NCBI GenBank assembly: GCA_963662175.1
Contig: OY759220.1
Location: forward strand, 42,008,136 to 42,072,135
Source of the DNA: Aradus depressus
Lineage: Eukaryota > Arthropoda > Insecta > Hemiptera > Aradidae
Length of the DNA: 64,000 nt
Reading direction: 5' to 3'
Shown: piece after piece, positions 35,641 to 46,500 of the stretch
Layout: each line of letters begins with the position of its first letter
Numbering within the stretch: the stretch's first letter is position 1
Made by a program: the position numbers and the translations under genes
Notes under the pieces: model-generated
Database searches by the model: none
What the model was told of the DNA's origin: nothing
Seen by the model: only the letters and a program-made list of their open reading frames with translations

Positions 35641-36080
35641 ATAATACCTGGCAATGTTCAGCGAAAACGGCCGAAGGGAAGAGCGCAGTATCAAGGATTT
35701 AGAAGCTTCTACATAAGTCAACTAAACGGTCGGTTGGTTTTGGATGGGGTGCGAAAAATTGATAGATTCGTTCTAGGGAAGTACTTTGCCGTTGATTCAC
35801 TAACTTTTTATTTAATTTTTATTGTGATGTTTCTCAGATGCTAACAAATTAACAGATTTACATCAATAAACCCGAATTTAAGAAAAGATATCCACAGGAA
35901 ACATAAGGAAGGCTGGGGATTTCATGAGTTTGAGTGGGATAGAAAGTCTAGCATCTAAGAAAATTATGGAAATTCCAGGGAAATTAAGAGATAAAACATA
36001 CAACGTAAAAAGGTAACACAATTTTCAAAAAGAGACATGCCTAAAGACGTATACTATGTGAAAAACGTAATATAAATAAA

Positions 36081-36336
36081 TGAAGGGTTGAAAGCCATAG
36101 TGGTGTAAGTCATTTGAAAGTGTCACTGGATGTGTTAGATTCACACTCCTATTACTGGTAATAAAATAGCTGTTCCGTTCACATCTCTGGAAAATGTTAC
36201 ATTCTATCAGCTAGTAAAGTAAACTAGGACTTACTTCACTCTTCCTCTCAACAGTTATGCCTATTAAAATTTCGTAAAAGAAGTAAGTCAAGAATACAAA
36301 AAATTGACTTACAACACTGTGGCTTTCAACCCTTCA
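36081..36336. mobile_element. MITE, 256 bp, with about 32-bp terminal inverted repeats
   Basis: The ends TGAAGGGTTGAAAGCCATAG and, on the other strand, TGAAGGGTTGAAAGCCACAG match at about 29 of 32 positions. The flanks are AATAAA-like on both sides, so the target duplication is ambiguous. No coding content. Confidence 0.8.
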
Positions 36337-36872
36337 AATAATAAATAAAATAGAAGTATGTATTTAAAAATATTGTCTATTTCACAATATATATATATAT
36401 GGTAGCAATACCATATATTATATATATTTTACGAAATTGACATTTTAAAAAACATACGTAGTTCTTTATTTATTATGTGTTTTCACAATATCTCTGCAGG
36501 AAATATTAAGTATCACATTAACAAATAGCTAACAATTTTGTTAAGAACCTCAAGATTATTGTTGTTTAAAGCGAAACCCTCGACTACAATTTATAGCATT
36601 TAATTTTGAAAAGAAAAATTAAGGTTATTTTGTGGGAGATGTGGGCCCTGTTGGGAACCGAATACATGCATCGCACACTCCCTTGTTCATAAATTCGATA
36701 AAAGTTCAATACAAACGTTGAATGAGCGCTAAAATTGATTGTGCAAAATTTCATCAATGCACTTTCAAAATTTAGAATACTGCATCATAAAACAATGTCT
36801 ATTTTAGGTGCATGTATTCACCTCAGTTATTGCTTTATTTAATTCAAAAGTACAAACATTTAAGAAAATTAC

Positions 36873-36924
36873 CTTGAAGCTGTTGGCACAATATATAAAG
36901 TTGCTGATACCTTTTTAATTTATA
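36873..36924 (-). promoter_or_regulatory. Copy E promoter and 5' non-coding exon (predicted)
   Basis: Donor TTCAAG/GTAATT with the exon ending at 36873. TATA box TATAAATT (minus strand) at 36917-36924. Same layout as C, D and F, though the donor has lost the G at +4/+5 consensus. Confidence 0.55.
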
Positions 36925-37104
36925 GCTGCATATAATCAGTTCAATTGTCACCATATTATGATATACAATTATGACATGTTTTTTTTTGGCATAATGAACT
37001 AACTATTATAATGGAACAATGCCAATGAAATAATCTTATTGATAGAAATGCATTTCTATACGTCTGAACGGATATTGGCCTTATTTGTTGATAACTTTTA
37101 TTGA

Positions 37105-37330
37105 GCGCACCTTAGACATGTACAACATCCGTCCTGTGTGTGTCAAGAGAGCTCGGGATCAAAGTTGGCTATGGTGGGTTGGGGGCGACCACCGGACAGT
37201 ATCTCTGATGATCGGCCCAGGTATGATCTGATCACGCGATTCAACTCCTCCCTCGCCTCGTCGAACAGTGAACATTCGAGGACGACAAGTCTCCATGTCC
37301 TCGAATAAACAGTTCGGGTTATTCTTCCTA
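37105..37330 (-). pseudogene. Relic of a non-LTR retrotransposon ORF2 tail (unit E)
   Basis: GACATGTACAACATCCGTCC through GAACATTCGAGGACG. Co-linear with the relics in the other units but shortened by internal deletions. 37340-37560 repeats sequence seen at 18670-18800. Confidence 0.5.
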
Positions 37331-37851
37331 TGCCAAATAATTATGCTAAATTATCATTTTTCCAACAGGCGAAATAAATATAATTTTGGTAAATAAAATG
37401 AAATATGGAAAAAATAACAATCTACTGAGGAACAGAAGCTGTACAATGAGCAGTGAGAGTGTAGGGAGGAATATGAAATTACTGTTATCTGTTCTATTTT
37501 TTTGATATATGTATAAGTAAACGTGGAGTATAATATATATAAAATGAGATGGAGCAAGCATTTATTTTGGTATAATCAATTTATTACTGTTCCGTAGATG
37601 GAAGAACATAAACGAAATCCTACTAACGAGTGATTGAGGTCTGTCTGCTTTCCTCTATATATTGGCAACTATTGAAGCTATATCACTGAAACTTTCCACA
37701 GAGTTAAAGGATGATATGCAGATTCAGGGTTAAATCGTTGAGGCAAACATTACCGGGTGAAAAATATGTTTTAAAGAAGTACTACATTTTCAGGTTAAAT
37801 TGGATTAAAGAGACCTGCTCCAAAAAACATTTACATATAATTACTTAGAGA

Positions 37852-38125
37852 GAACGCCGGTAGCTCAGTGGTATGCGTGCTTGCTTACTCAGCTCAAAAC
37901 CTGGCCAAGGCCTTTATTTTATTTTATCTGGGACGTTAAGCGATGGTCGCGAAATCAGATACTCCTCAAAGCCCCCTACCCTAGGTGTATAAAAATTTAG
38001 GGTAGGCAAAATTTAGGAGTCCCATAGTAGAATCGGGCTCATGTCCACCAGAGTGACGAAAGAGCGCTCTAATAGTAGGCGATATGACCTTGTAGTTAAA
38101 GTCCGGGAATGAGTCATAAATAAGT
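37852..38125 (+). repeat. SINE-1 with internal deletion
   Basis: tRNA-like head GCCGGTAGCTCAGTGGTATG. The B box and the CCGTCC segment are partly lost. The tail is intact (GTGACGAAAGAGCGCTCT to GGGAATGAGTCATAA). A 3' TAAGTAACGTAAC follows. Confidence 0.9.
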
Positions 38126-38129
38126 AACG

Positions 38130-38640
38130 TAACTATAATTACTTTTTGGAGCAAAATCTTTTTTATTGTGATTGTATAATGTAAAATATGTGTAAGTCGG
38201 TGCTGCATGGAACTTTTCCGTAGAGCTGTTTGTGAGCTTTGGAAATTTTGATTAATGCTCCCAACTCGACTAGATGAGTCTTAGTACGATATAATACCAG
38301 TTCTAGACGCCAAAAAAACAGCTCCGACCCATACTCACATATACTTTTAAGAATGAATTAAAGTCGTCAGTTGGTATAGTTCCCCTGGTATTATTATTTT
38401 TTTCTTACTAACCGATGAACTTATTTTAACCAATATTGTTAGGTATGTAATGAGAACTTCCTTCTTAATACATTACTTTACGTTATATCTAAGCCATTAC
38501 TTCTTCGTCAAAACAACAAAATTAATTTAATCTCTGTAAAGAAAATACCAAAACTACATCTCGATGTACAACGATAAATTACAAAAATATATACTCAATA
38601 TTTAAAATATATAAAACAACAAATATATATAAAACACATA
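38130..38640. other. No feature seen
   Basis: AT-rich DNA without supported genes or recognised repeats. Confidence 0.5.
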
Positions 38641-38649
38641 GGTATATAA

Positions 38650-39133
38650 TACTAGCAGTAATACCCGGCGTTGCCCGGGGAACTTTGACTTTTCTCCCAA
38701 TATCTCCTATAAGGCTATTCAGTTCCTCGATAGTACCTACATTCATGATGTTATAATTTTCAATTATTCATACGGAATAAGGCTTATAGTCCTTCAACTG
38801 TAGTAACGCTAGCTTTGGAGCTAAAACTAATTTATACAAAAAGATTTCTCATTAAGTTAGGTTTTCGAGTTACAAAGATAGCGTGAGTGGATGCTGGGAT
38901 GGACCAGGGGTTGATTAAAAAATAGACCTTAACCTTCCTCATTTCTTCATTAATCATTGCTGTGGTTTTTGAGTTACAAAGATTGCGTGGGTGGATGCTG
39001 GGATGGACCAGATATTGAGGTACTAATACGCCTATAACCTTCCACAGACGATGACGAACAAATTTTAAAAAAAATTAATCAAATCCATCAAGCCGTTCGT
39101 GAGTTATAGCGGTACAACGCACAGACATTTTCA

Positions 39134-39179
<46 letters not shown>

Positions 39180-39185
39180 TATATA
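38650..39185 (+). mobile_element. RTE-like non-LTR retrotransposon 3' relic and (TA)n tail
   Basis: Begins with ATACTAGCAGTAATACCCGG and GTTGCCCGGGG, contains two direct copies of GGATGCTGGGATGGACCAG, and ends with AAGCCGTTCGTGAGTTATAG, ACGCACAGACATTTTC and a long TA repeat (39140-39185). This arrangement resembles the 3' regions of RTE-type elements and their SINE derivatives. No coding frame is left. Confidence 0.5.
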
Positions 39186-39189
39186 AAAC

Positions 39190-39352
39190 AACACTTTTGT
39201 ACAGATCTCTCTCCCTTCTCTTAAATTAATTTCATACTGGTATTACTGTCTACATGAAAGTTGACGTCCGCACATTTCATAGTTTAAGAGGCGGGAGCGG
39301 GAGGAACAGTGATTGGTATAAGAAAGTCCCCCTGTAATGGCCACTTCACATA
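39190..39352. mobile_element. MITE, family of 22933-23143, diverged
   Basis: TTTTGTACAGATCTCTCTCC, ATACTGGTATTACTG and the terminal TGGTATAAGAAAGTCC then TGTAATGGCCAC. The body has extra sequence around 39255-39290. Confidence 0.65.
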
Positions 39353-39397
39353 TAAATACTTTTTTATCCGTATTAATGAAAAGAACTCACTCAATGA

Positions 39398-39490
39398 AGA
39401 CAAGTCACCTCATCGAATTAATCTAATCACTTGTACGACGTCAAAAATTTAGGCCATTGAACGCCGGCAAATAAAACTATTCTATTCTAA
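39398..39490 (-). repeat. Unclassified repeat, same family as 45601-46400
   Basis: On the minus strand it reads GACTTGTCTTCATTGAG in one piece and later ATTTGCCGGCGTTCAATGGC. The same sequence at 45601-45698 plus 46366-46380 is split by the Gypsy mini-element, so this copy serves as its empty site. Confidence 0.75.
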
Positions 39491-40055
39491 AAAGCAACTA
39501 CCAATAATAAAACTATTTCGGTTATCCCAAATGTTTTTTAGTGTAAAAATTAAATGGTCTGTCTTTTAGATTTTTTTTTAGCACTAACCTGTATATGTAT
39601 TTATTTATTAAAATAAGTGATTTAATTACCCAGACATGCTCTGCGTTGTGGAACCGCTTCATCAGTATTATTAGCTGTTGTATTGAGTGCGTAGATTAAT
39701 GGATTGCCTGATATAACTGTTTCTGCGATTAGCAAACTTCACAGTCCATTGACTAGGACGCATCCTGTAAAAAGATATATCAACGTTATTTTCATCATTT
39801 CCACTATTTCTTACTGTTTATGTAACACTCAAATCATAATGACAGAAAATGTTATTTTAAATTTTACATTATTTCACCTGGAGATGTTGTACCAAGAATA
39901 TTTATATCGTAGAATTATGCAACCTGATTTTGCCGTTTAAGTTATTGGTGCATTTGGGTAGAGTTCATTTGACAATGGTTTTGATACGTAGAAATAAAAC
40001 GCTGATAAGAAAGTGGGTAAATTCAGTTCCATTTGGTCACAATCTGAAACGTCAC
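39491..40055 (-). pseudogene. psi-3: GMC relic, exons 1 and 2 without exon 3
   Basis: A-type intron-2 sequence is at 39495-39590. Exon 2 at about 39626-39768 has an internal deletion of about 20 bases (after GTTTCTGCGATTAGCAAAC). Exon 1 at about 39883-40035 is frameshifted (TTTGCCGTTTAAGTTATTGG) but keeps the start region (CAGTTCCATTTGG). Exon 3 is absent; the RTE relic and a MITE lie where it should be. The flank 40480-40740 matches that of copy A. Confidence 0.85.
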
Positions 40056-41110
40056 AATTTTGTCTATCTACAACAATCTATTGATAAAGCGAAATTATAT
40101 TCAATGTATTGTGTCGGTGAAATGTCCGTTTTTATTTTTCGGAAACAAGAAGAAATTACAATGTATAAAAAAATAATTAAACATCAAAATAACCAATACA
40201 ATCCTAACATGTCTACCAACCTGGAGGTAGCTAGGTCATAAATGCTACTTTTTTGTCCCTCAGGGACAGACAGTCGATGTTTAGGACTCTATCTCAAATA
40301 GAGTTTCATTTTATTATCCCTCTGATCTTCAATTTAGTTCCCATCTCAAATTATTCAAAATAAGCGCTAAAACATCCGTAAACAAACAGTTTCCACAGAA
40401 CTATTTCAATATTTCCGACTCTATAACTGAATTCAAATTCATTAAAGAAAAATGTAGGGTGTTTGGAAGCTGTTCGTTTCTTAAGAAGGATGTGGCGTCA
40501 TTAAACAAAGCAAAGTCCTGTCTATATATGGTAGAAAACTTAGATCTGTGGCGTAAGTTGACTCATGAACCCTCGAAATAAATGTGTGCAAACAAAAACG
40601 CTTCACATGTTACAACCTGATATTTAAATGTCTTATAAGTTTAATTAATAGAAGTGAATAATTAATGCAAAAGTCCTACCTCAAATTACTGAGATCCACA
40701 GAGGGAAGGTTACAGCACTGCTCCCTCGTATACAGCTCGGTAACGATAGAAAACTCCAAGGCCAAATGAAATTACTAGTACAGTCTGGTTCCATAAGTTA
40801 ATTTAATTTATTAATATGATAATGATATGTAAAGAGAATCTGATATTTTTCTCATGTTGTCGTTGCTCTTTTTTTTACTTCTTAAGAAATGTTATAGAAA
40901 CATTTTATACAATCTGAAACGTTTCTATCAAAAGACAACCGTTTTCTTAATGATACTTCCTGAACGTTTTGTTATTGGTTAATCTGTATGTATGAAATTC
41001 AAACTAAGTTTTTTTTCTGTTTTTCTAACAATTCAGATGTAAGAATAATAATATTTATTTACGTTAATCATAAAATGGTAAATGGACACGTCATACTATT
41101 GTGTATATGT
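40056..41110. other. Flank of psi-3, no gene
   Basis: 40480-40740 is the A-type flank (also 2930-3173 and 20757-20900). Otherwise AT-rich without supported features. Confidence 0.5.
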
Positions 41111-41124
41111 ATAGCAGGCGGTGA

Positions 41125-41370
41125 GTGCTCTTAGCCACCAAACTGATCTGGAGCCAACACATTTACTTTAAATTGACAAATGCCTATACCAGACTTTCTT
41201 CAACCTACCCACTTCTCAACAAGAATACTACACTCCAACATGAAAGTGCCACACTATTCTATATCAAGGCCACTCATCACATCACATACGTCTGCCCTGT
41301 TTGGCTAGGCACAAGCCAGACCAACATTAAAAAACTGGTCAAGTTCAAAAACATCTCCGCCTTGCCGTAA
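41125..41370 (+). pseudogene. Jockey-type reverse transcriptase fragment
   Basis: The 81-residue frame reads LTNAYTRLSSTYPLLNKNTT then ITYVCPVWLGTSQTNIKKL, a match to the thumb/connection region of Jockey-clade ORF2 (family form: Y.CPVW..AS.T.IKKLQ..QN). Both ends are cut; no tail is visible. It is on the opposite strand to the fragment at 5838-7535. Confidence 0.8.
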
Positions 41371-42045
41371 ACAATGGGGCTTTATATTGGGGACAGCTGG
41401 GCTGCAGGGTGTTTCTGGAGCCGCTACCTTTGGCATTGGAGAACCTCTGCCACACCGTCTTCTAATACCCCGGCTAATCCAGGGCATCATTCTGTGACAA
41501 TATATGTATATTTTTAAATTATTTGTTATTATTTATTTTTTCCCCTTTGGAACAATGAGTAAAGAATCCATTTTCCGAGAGTAGAGGGTTTCCTCTAAAA
41601 TAAACATTTTTAATTGAACTTCAAATTTCTTTATTGTGTAGAAGTGAGGAAGTACTTTAAAGAAGTTGGATTCCTTTATGAGTTATACTTCATCCAAAAA
41701 GAGAAAACAATGCTTCTTTCCTCCTGGTAACGTAATCATGGCTAGCATTGTTGAGAGGGAAAATATTTATATTTCTTCTAATGACCATTAATGCTTCAAA
41801 TATAAACAGCTCAGGTAAAAACAAGATTTTAAGTTTATTAAGTATTTCTCTGCAGCTTTTTTTTATTAATATTATTTATTATTCTTAGTGCTTTAATAAA
41901 TCTAAAAATATTAGCACTAGAGCTAGAAGTGTACTAAACCGTAATTAATTATAGAATGGAAATATGCATAATACACCTAAAACACATAAGTGATAGTAAG
42001 CTGTTGTGGGACGAGATTTCTTATAGAAATAAAAGATGTTGTCTT
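41371..42045. other. No feature seen
   Basis: Low-complexity AT-rich DNA. The 61-codon minus frame at 41490-41305 mostly overlaps the Jockey fragment and is not supported. Confidence 0.45.
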
Positions 42046-42046
42046 C

Positions 42047-42203
42047 CCACTGTTTTATTTTAGACCAGAACCGGTTTTCAACGCAACAACGTCATCATCA
42101 TCGTTGACCAGTTGTCCTTTAACCGCTGTGCTGTGTGGGTAGGATGAACCACTGATGATGACGCTGTTGCATTGAAAACCGGTTCTGGTCTAGAATAAAA
42201 ACA
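42047..42203. mobile_element. Foldback element, Penelope-type terminal motif
   Basis: CCCACTGTTTTATTTTAGAC and its inverse TCTAGAATAAAAACAGTGGG enclose a second pair around AGAACCGGTTTTCAACGCAA and GCATTGAAAACCGGTTCTGG. CTGATGATGACG followed by a GAAA and ACCGG recalls the terminal repeats of Penelope-like elements (see findings). Relative at 54800-55115. Confidence 0.6.
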
Positions 42204-42209
42204 GTGGGA

Positions 42210-42652
42210 ATTGTTGGCTTTACAATATTTATTTTATATTGTGTATTGTTGACTCTACAGTATTTGTCTTATACTGTGTATTGTTGGCTCTACAATATTT
42301 ATCTTATACTGTGTATTGTTGGCTCTACAATATTTATCTTATACTGTGTATTGTTGGCTTTACAATATTTATCTTATACTGTGTATTGTTGGCTCTACAG
42401 TATTTATTTTATACTGTGTATTGTTGGCTCTACAATATTTATCTTATACTGTGTATTGTTGGCTCTACAATATTTATTTTATATTGTGTATTGTTGACTC
42501 TACAGTATTTATTTTATACTGTGTATTGTTGGCTCTACAATATTTATCTTATACTGTGTATTGTTGGCTCTACAATATTTATTTTATATTGTGTATTGTT
42601 GACTCTACAGTATTTGTCTTATACTGTGTATTGTTGGCTCTACAATATTTTC
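42210..42652. repeat. 35-bp minisatellite, about 12.5 copies
   Basis: The unit TATTGTTGGCTCTACAATAT plus TTATCTTATACTGTG repeats with a few alternating variants (GGCTC/GACTC, ACAAT/ACAGT, CTTAT/TTTAT). The variants recur in higher-order order, for example GACTCTACAGT every several units, which suggests block duplication. Open in all three plus frames only because the unit lacks stops. Confidence 0.95.
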
Positions 42653-42663
42653 TCTCTAATTTT

Positions 42664-42753
42664 CTTGAAAACTAAAAGAATATGTAAAGATTCTACCCAT
42701 AATCATAATAATTATGATTTTGGGTAGAATCTTTACATATTCTTTTAGTTTCT
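42664..42753. repeat. About 88-bp near-perfect palindrome
   Basis: AAACTAAAAGAATATGTAAA and GATTCTACCCA are mirrored as TGGGTAGAATC and TTTACATATTCTTTTAGTTT around an AT-rich centre. It directly follows the minisatellite and may be the fold-back end of an element. Confidence 0.9.
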
Positions 42754-42759
42754 AATTAT

Positions 42760-43480
42760 TAGATGATTGCCGAGAACAGTTCGGTTGAGGCGGAAATTAC
42801 GAAGATATGGAGTATTTAGCAGTATTAAGTGGAGGGTATTTGTGCTAATTTTAATTGTACTGGTAGGCCTTTGAGGTTGATGCTTTTCGTCCATTTTGCT
42901 TCTTCACACCTCTTAGAATCGAAGACTGTTTCTTGATGGAATCGAAAACGTTTTGTCACAAGCAAACACTCAAAGCAAGGCAATGTGCAGATAGGACAGC
43001 AATATATAATATATAATAGACAATAATAATACAAAAACAATAATATAATAAAATAATAATAATAAATATAAAAAGTTCTTTGTTTTTATTCTAATATGAT
43101 CCTTCACAATATAATTTCACCTACAGTATGTATTCTGGGGAATTCAGAATAATTGCTAACTAAACATTACAGTACATATTATGTGATGCTCATAAGAGAT
43201 CTATAATAAAATTTCCCATAGTTGACTACGACTATTATTCTCCCCCCTCACTCAAGTAAAGGAGACAGACATCTTGGAATTTCACTTATGAATACAGTTA
43301 ATAGCTTTGGACTTTAGTTATTTTTATCTACAACATCCGTTATTTTGTCAATTTAGAATGGTTTACATCGAAATCGTAACTTCTACATCTGGAAAATGAT
43401 CTCAAAGTAGTACTGCAATGATATCGTTGCTTGAGTAGGAAAAAATATAATTTAAAACATTTAATAAATGCAAAATTTTC
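42760..43480. other. Duplicated unit sequence before copy F, no gene
   Basis: 42870-42990 resembles 8780-8900 (TTCGTCCATTTTGCTTCTTC, ATCGAAGACTGTT). The rest is AT-rich. The minus 71-codon frame at 43040-42825 is not supported. Confidence 0.5.
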
Positions 43481-43534
43481 ATTTATTTCAAAACAAAAAT
43501 AAGAAACATGTACAATTCTACCAGAGGCAAATTA

Positions 43535-46500
43535 TTATGCATAGGTAAGTCCAGAAGAACCATAATTATTCATAGAATTTGACTGCTGAGAATAGTCATA
43601 ATCTTGGGGGAAAATAGGGTTTTCCAGATTTTTGATTCCGTAATAATTTTTGATGATGTCAGCTACTTTTTCACCCATCATCATGGAGGCAACGGCGACA
43701 CTCCCTTTGGTGTACAATGGAATTACAGAGTCGCCGACAACTCTCAAACTTTTGATACCACGCACGAAAAGCTGATCTTGAGTGACCACAGATCCCATTC
43801 GTATGGACCCAATTCCTCGGTCAGTTGTGGCCGTATAGTACGTCGCTATACATTTGGCGAAATCCGGTGCGCCTTTACACTTGGGTTGGAGATCTGTGAC
43901 AAGCCTCGGAGAATACTTCAACATTGTAGGAGTTTTCATAAACTCAATTGCAGTTCGGACTGCATCAACGAGGATGGATAGGTCTTCTTCAACTTGGAAA
44001 AAATTGACATCAATTAAAACCGGGTCGTCTAAATTTGAACTTGCCAGTGTAATATTTCCAACGCTCTTTGGGTTCGTCGGTAATACAGTAACTGTTATTA
44101 TTTGCCTGTGTTGTATAGCTTTGAAGTCTTCGGAGGGATACAAACTAGTAAGTCGAAGGCCGGCATTGGTTGATGTCGGATTTTTTCTGTCAAATGCGTT
44201 GAACACAGCGTCAGCTTCTTCTCCTGTAGTAGTCAGTGGTCCTTCTCCACTTCTTGCGAACTCATACACACTAGTATTTGTTCTCCATACGTCTGAAGTG
44301 ATGGTAAGCCGTTTGTTTATTTCAAAATAAACATTGACATTTGGTCGATTCCGATAAGACTTCCCCACAGGCAGATCACATATTTGAGGGATGCCAAGTC
44401 GCTGCAACTCTTCGCGTGGTCCTATTCCTGACAATACTAGCAGTTGAGGAGACCTCAAGCTACCCTTGGCTAGTACCACTTCCTTATTCGCTCTCACTGT
44501 ATATTTCCTACCATTTCTTATATACTCAACTCCTTCTGCCGTTTTAGTTGCTTTATTTATAATAATCCTAGGTACATTAGTATTTTTGATTACAGTAAGA
44601 TTTTTCCTTTTTGCTACAGGATTTAAATACGCCTGCGCAGCACTCAGCCTTGTGGCACCGTCAAGCATAAACGGAGTGTTATTGATGCCAAACAGTCTTA
44701 ACCCATTGTTGTCGTTCTCCGGCCAGCCGAACTCTTTGCCCGCTTTGATGTATTCTTTCCGCAGTAGTGTTTTGTACCTGGGATACCGTACGGTAATCGG
44801 ACCCTTGGTTCCGTGGTAAGGCGATCTGTCTAGAGGTTGAATTTTATAGTTTTCCATCTTTAGATAATACGGAAAGACGTTTTTCCAGCTCCAGTCTGTG
44901 TTGCCCTCCTTCGCCCATTGGTCGTAATCCTCTGGGGCTCCACGAGCGTAGATCATAGGTCCGACTGCAGTTTCTCCTCCAAGTCTTCTTCCAAAGTTCA
45001 TCCCGCATCTTCCGCCATTAGCTGTGGACAATACATATTATGTTATTACATAAATAGATCAAAAATGCGAAAGAATCTATTGTAAAGAATATTCCCGAAT
45101 GATATTAAAATTAATTACTTTACACACATACAAACCCAGAAATATGTACTTTATCTTCACTTACCACAAAAACCCCCACGAAGGTTGAAGAGAAGATGGA
45201 ATCGCGATTTACTTCCACCTTGAATCATATTCGTTGTTAAAATTGTTTTTTTTACATTATTTTCCTTTACTTTTACCATCTCTCTTACCCATCCATCAAA
45301 ATTGTTCTTCAATTCCTTTTATTTATTTATTTATTTTTTTTTTTTTTTCTTGTCCTAATAATTAAGATAAATTTTCGTCCCGAGGATCTACCGCTGGGTG
45401 GCCTTCCTCTCACGTGCCCTTCACGTCAACATATCAATACGTACCATCATCATAGATGCTGGTTGTTGCACCCTAGCAACAGTTGCATCTTTATAAATAA
45501 AAGAAAAAAAAAAGAAAAAAATTATATTAAATATAAATATTTGTCTAACATATAAATGTCATTTCTGTGGTTGGCATTACCATGCCAACTTAGTTTTTCT
45601 AAGAATAGAATAGAATAGTTTTATTTGTCGGCGTTCAATGGCCTAGAGTTTTGACGCCGTACAAGTGATTAGATTAATTCGATGAGATGACTTGTCTTTG
45701 TGGCGCCCCCCACATATCTTATTTATTTGTTTTATTATTTTGAATTAATTATTAATCGATAACATTTATTTCAATATAATTTAAAAACATGTACATGTTA
45801 TGTAGTTAGTTTGAGTTGCTTCTCGGTAATTAAAAATATTTTAAAAACTGAAGTTTATTAGCATTCATAATCGCTAAATTGGTGACCCCGACGTGATGAC
45901 AAGACATAAGCGGCAGGAACTAGAAGCCAGCCTGACGGAGTAGGGCCAACCAATGAGAGGGGTGAAGTTACCACCGTTCTGGTCGGCGGATGTGGAGGTA
46001 TGGTTCGCACATGTGGAGGCGCATTTTTATACTGCCCACTTGGAACACAAGATGGCTCGGTATCATCTGGTAGTTGCGGCATTGAACGGCCGGACCTTAG
46101 CTCAGGTACGTGACTTAATATTATCAACCCCTAAAAACAGGCCAACCATCGCTGACGCTGAAGGGAGAGTGGTGTGGCGCCCCCCACATGTCTTATTTAT
46201 TTGTTTTATTTATTCGTTTTATTATTTTGAATTAATTAATAATCGATAACATTTATTTCAATGTAATTTAAAAACATATACATGTTATGTAGTTAGTTTG
46301 AGTTGCTTCTCGTTAATTAAAAATATTTTAAAAACTGAAGTTTATTAGCATTCCTAATCGCTAAATCTTCATTGAGGATAGGACGGCTTCGATACACGAG
46401 TTGTCGTCTCCGAGCATCTCATGTAGGTTTCCTGTTCGTAAACCCATGGCCTTTAGTAGTATTTTTAAGATATTTCTTTCGATGGAAAGGCGATTAGTGA

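Larger units (their letters stand above)
34890..36872 (-). promoter_or_regulatory. Predicted leader intron and 5' flank of copy E
   Basis: Acceptor-like TTTCAG immediately before the ATG context; landmark TTATCCGGATCC at about 35037. The dispersed repeat (35270-35640) and a MITE (36081-36336) make this intron longer (about 1.97 kb) than in C and D. The GATAGAAAGTCTAGCATCTA block is at about 35938. Confidence 0.45.

Noticed and set aside
38650..39135. Possible gene because of two direct GGATGCTGGGATGGACCAG copies
   Set aside because: No open frame; the ends look like an RTE-type retrotransposon 3' region followed by a TA repeat.
42204..42727. Three overlapping plus-strand frames of 97-162 codons rich in Leu, Tyr and Cys
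   Set aside because: The 35-bp minisatellite has no stop in any plus frame; there is no start context or non-repeat coding sequence.
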